A DNA stretch of 24,039 nt, taken from JACZST01 sp036985755. GTDB taxonomy: Bacteria > Actinomycetota > Acidimicrobiia > Spongiisociales > UBA5794. Under the pieces are notes generated by a model. That model worked only from the letters and a program-made list of their open reading frames with translations, had not been told where the DNA came from and ran no database searches. The DNA is taken from the NCBI GenBank assembly GCA_036985755.1, contig BTQG01000030.1:1-24039 (forward strand), given 5' to 3'. Position numbers and translations under genes: made by a program. Shown one piece after another: positions 21,839 to 24,039 of this stretch (the stretch's first letter is position 1; each line of letters opens with the position of its first letter).

Positions 21839-23491
21839 TCATTCCACCAGCCGGATCGGGTTACCGGTGATGTAGGCGGTCCAGGTGGTGGTGTCCTTCA
21901 CCAGGCCCACGTAGTCGTATCGGATCCGGAACCAACAGGCATCACCGGAACAGGTGTAATCGTCCTCAATCTCGACGGTGATCGTGATCAACTCGTTGTT
22001 GAACTTCTTGGCGGAGGCGTTGATCGTGCACGGCCCCGATCCGCTGGTCTTGTTGCTAGGAGGTGTGGTGCTCGTTGCCACCCAGTCGCAGTCGAGCCCG
22101 GCGCCGGTGCCGGTGAGGATCGTGAAGCTGTCCGAGCCGGGCCCCTTGATGTCGCCGACGTCCCACAGCTCGATGGTCATGTCCTTGCCGGCATACCGTT
22201 CTTCTACCCTCGCCAGGAAGAACTCGGTCGTCGGCGTGTTGCGTGCCGCAGTCATCGCCATGTCCCCGATTCCAGCGATGGTGGGCTGCACCGGGCCGGC
22301 GCTGCTCACCCGCAGCGAGTAGTTGTTGGAGGCGTGCCAATCCCCCACCGGGTCCTGCTGGTTGAGCACCCGCAGCAGGTAGATTCCGGGTCCGCGATCG
22401 AATCCGGCACCGCAGCCGCCATAGGCGATGCCTTCCTCGGTGGCGGCCATATTGTCCCACATATCGTTGAGGATCCCCTGCGGGACCTGGTCGAATTCGA
22501 GCCAGCCGTTGTTCCAGCCGGGGAAGTCGCCGGCATAAGCATCGGATGAGGGCGGGCTGTCCCCAGGCGCAGTCGACACCCTGGCGTCGTAGGCGACCGA
22601 GCACAGCAGTTCGTTGCCATCGGTGGAGTCGTACGGGGTCGGATCCGGTCCGTACAGCATGAACCAGGTGACGGCGTTGACGGTCCAGCCGTCGTTCCTC
22701 TTGACATCGCCGGCGAAGTTGCCGGTACCCGTCGCCGGTGGCGGCGCGTCCTTGTTCTTGTAGATCGCATAGATCGGGCCGTTGAAGATCTCCACCTCGA
22801 GGCCGGCGGAACTGCCCTCCTCGACCTCGATGCCGTACAGATAACCACCAAGCGCATCTGCGGTCCCCCATCCCGACGAGGCGCGCCATTCCGGGTTTGG
22901 CGTGCACGGATCGTCTTCCTCGTCGTTGAGGCAGGCCGACGAGTACCGATTGCCACCCGCCTTTGCCTCGTAGGTGCCGTTGATGTTCGCCCAGAAACCC
23001 GGTTCGTTCCCCGTTGCCGGGTCGTTCCCGAAGGTCTGCTCCGGGCTGCCGAGAGCCAGAGGGAGCACGTATTCGGCCAACGCGGTGCGCTTGATGTCGA
23101 AATCATCCAATCCGAACGCCTTCATGAAAAACGTCGGCACCTTGTGGGTGATCGTTACCCGGAGCATGCCGTCGGTCTGAACCGCGGCAGGATCATCGCC
23201 GAAGTCGACCACCGCAACGGTGGTCGAGGCGGCGGCTTCATCAAATCCGTTTTGCAGGGCGGAGGCCGTGGCCACCGTGTGGGCCTGGAGCCGCTGGTCG
23301 GGCTCGTAGACTACTCCGGCGAGGGCTGCCGCATCGGCTCCGTGCTGGATCTCGATGCTCTGCCAGAACAGCCAGCCCAAGTCGATCGCCATCGCCGCTG
23401 AGCCCAACAGGACGAGCAGGATGAGAGCCAGCAACGGGAGGGCAGCGCCGCGTTCGTCGGCAACGATCTCACCTGGGGTAGATCCAATCAT
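21839..23491 (-). CDS. TadG-like surface protein, paralogue F
   Basis: 550 residues if it starts at the ATG at 23491 (MIGSTPGEIVADERG), which matches the N-terminal length of paralogue E; an ATG at 23545 would add 18 residues. Neither has a clear Shine-Dalgarno. Anchor AALPLLALILLVLLGSAAMAIDLGW (16-40), EIQHGADAAALAG, then the shared ectodomain: VLPLALGSPEQTFG, CTPNPEWRASSGWGT, GGYLYGIEV, FMLYGPDPTP, FDRGPGIYLLRVL, FFLARVEERYAGKDM, CSGDACWFRIRY and terminal TTWTAYITGNPIRLVE. Closest to paralogue A, not to its neighbour E. It lies directly downstream of the degraded copy at 23571. Confidence 0.88.
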   Translation of the reverse strand: MIGSTPGEIVADERGAALPLLALILLVLLGSAAMAIDLGWLFWQSIEIQHGADAAALAGVVYEPDQRLQAHTVATASALQNGFDEAAASTTVAVVDFGDDPAAVQTDGMLRVTITHKVPTFFMKAFGLDDFDIKRTALAEYVLPLALGSPEQTFGNDPATGNEPGFWANINGTYEAKAGGNRYSSACLNDEEDDPCTPNPEWRASSGWGTADALGGYLYGIEVEEGSSAGLEVEIFNGPIYAIYKNKDAPPPATGTGNFAGDVKRNDGWTVNAVTWFMLYGPDPTPYDSTDGNELLCSVAYDARVSTAPGDSPPSSDAYAGDFPGWNNGWLEFDQVPQGILNDMWDNMAATEEGIAYGGCGAGFDRGPGIYLLRVLNQQDPVGDWHASNNYSLRVSSAGPVQPTIAGIGDMAMTAARNTPTTEFFLARVEERYAGKDMTIELWDVGDIKGPGSDSFTILTGTGAGLDCDWVATSTTPPSNKTSGSGPCTINASAKKFNNELITITVEIEDDYTCSGDACWFRIRYDYVGLVKDTTTWTAYITGNPIRLVE

Positions 23492-23570
23492 CGCCACGCG
23501 GCATGGTTCATTCCGGTCAGGTCTCACAGGTACGCGTCGCTGCATCTCATGGGAAACCGGGCGGCTCGCC

Positions 23571-23867
23571 CTACTCGATGATCCGAATCGGGTTGCCGTC
23601 GATGTATGCGGTCCATGTGGTGGTGTCTTTGACTAGGCCGACGTAGTTGTATTCGACTGTCCACCAGCACCCGGTCCCGGTGCAGGACTCCGGGATGTCG
23701 ATGACGATCGTGATCAGCTCGTTGTTGAACTTCTTGTCCGATGCGTTGACGTTGCAGGTGCCCGACCCGGACGTCGGATTCGACGGATCGGTGGTATTCG
23801 TCGCCGTCCAGTCACAGTTCACGGCGACCCCGGTGCCGTCTTGGATTTCGAAGTTGTCGGAACCGGG
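23571..23867 (-). pseudogene. Truncated TadG-like paralogue (C-terminal remnant)
   Basis: The last 98 residues of the shared ectodomain: PGSDNFEIQDGTGVAVNCDW, then KKFNNELITIVIDIP, TGCWWTVEYNYVGLV and the terminal TTWTAYIDGNPIRIIE. It aligns with the end of paralogue F. The anchor and about 450 preceding residues are missing, and homology stops 49 bases after the TadE stop at 23917. In frame there is no start other than a GTG at 23822 inside the domain. It is therefore probably the scar of an internal deletion in a tadE-tadG cassette. An assembly error is the alternative, though the break is not between like sequences. Confidence 0.75.
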
Positions 23868-23916
23868 CCGCGCTCGTCGATCGAACCGTGGCCCCCGTCC
23901 GCCCCGGATTCGTGTT

Positions 23917-24039
23917 TCAGCAAGGGTTGAGCCCGGTCCCGAACAGGTCGGGTTCCATCCGGGCTCGGGCCGTGCCGTACCAGGTCTGTGGCGACAGACC
24001 GAGCACCCCGGTGATCCAGGTGTGGGTGTACTGGATCTG
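23917..24039 (-). CDS. tadE: TadE-like minor pilin, third copy, partial
   Basis: The C-terminal 40 residues of a TadE, running off the window end: QIQYTHTWITGVLGL, then RMEPDLFGTGLNPC and a TGA stop. It aligns with the end of the TadE at 21040 (VEYTHTWVTGVLGF, GRMEPDLF, final Cys). Its N-terminal half is outside the window. It is the upstream member of a cassette whose TadG-like partner is reduced to the fragment at 23571. Confidence 0.85.
   Translation of the reverse strand, partial: QIQYTHTWITGVLGLSPQTWYGTARARMEPDLFGTGLNPC

Noticed and set aside
23571..23822. Stand-alone small protein of 83 residues
   Set aside because: It is the exact C-terminal end of the shared ectodomain and its GTG start lies inside a conserved stretch that continues upstream in frame, so it is a remnant and not a new small gene.

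Overview
The window is high-GC DNA, probably from an actinobacterium. This rests on the polA-rpsA gene pair in the order and orientation seen in mycobacteria, an S1 protein of actinobacterial type, a DNA polymerase I with a decayed proofreading domain, and a Tad/Flp pilus locus with no secretin. A little-studied class such as Acidimicrobiia is possible, but the sequence alone does not prove it. There is no sign of phage, transposon or CRISPR.

Layout, left to right. (1) Positions 1-1353, + strand: four tandem Flp pilin genes (the first cut by the window edge), with two strong intrinsic terminators and leaders that can mask the ribosome-binding site. The fourth pilin is divergent and lacks the hallmark Glu+5. 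(2) Positions 1393-8241, - strand: a compact Tad machine operon transcribed cpaB, cpaE, tadA, tadB, tadC and then a polytopic membrane protein of a glycosyltransferase-C-like family. (3) Positions 8359-12774, - strand: the housekeeping genes polA and rpsA, each followed or preceded by odd heptamer-word repeats. (4) Positions 12897-24039, - strand: a large accessory block of minor pilins and surface proteins. It holds three TadE-like minor pilins (one cut by the window end), four full-length TadG-like proteins sharing one uncharacterised 450-residue ectodomain, one TadG-like protein with a different, beta-helix-like ectodomain, and a fifth ectodomain copy reduced to its last 98 residues.

How it fits together: Flp pilins would be cleaved by a prepilin peptidase not in this window, polymerised by TadA/TadB/TadC, and positioned by CpaE. 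CpaB may form the periplasm-equivalent or wall collar. The TadE and TadG-like proteins would sit at the pilus base or tip, where the expanded ectodomain family could provide interchangeable binding surfaces. The last gene of the machine operon might modify pilins or envelope.

The most notable signals are regulatory. Two nearly identical sigma-70-type promoters, TTGAC(C/T)-N17-TATACT, precede genes of different families (a TadE and a TadG-like). Both carry an upstream inverted pair TAGTCACC...GGTGACTA at exactly the same 72-bp spacing, a shared 18-base leader and a shared N-terminal SGRRP peptide. The core CTAGTCA also occurs upstream of cpaB and of the flp genes, suggesting one regulator for the whole pilus regulon.
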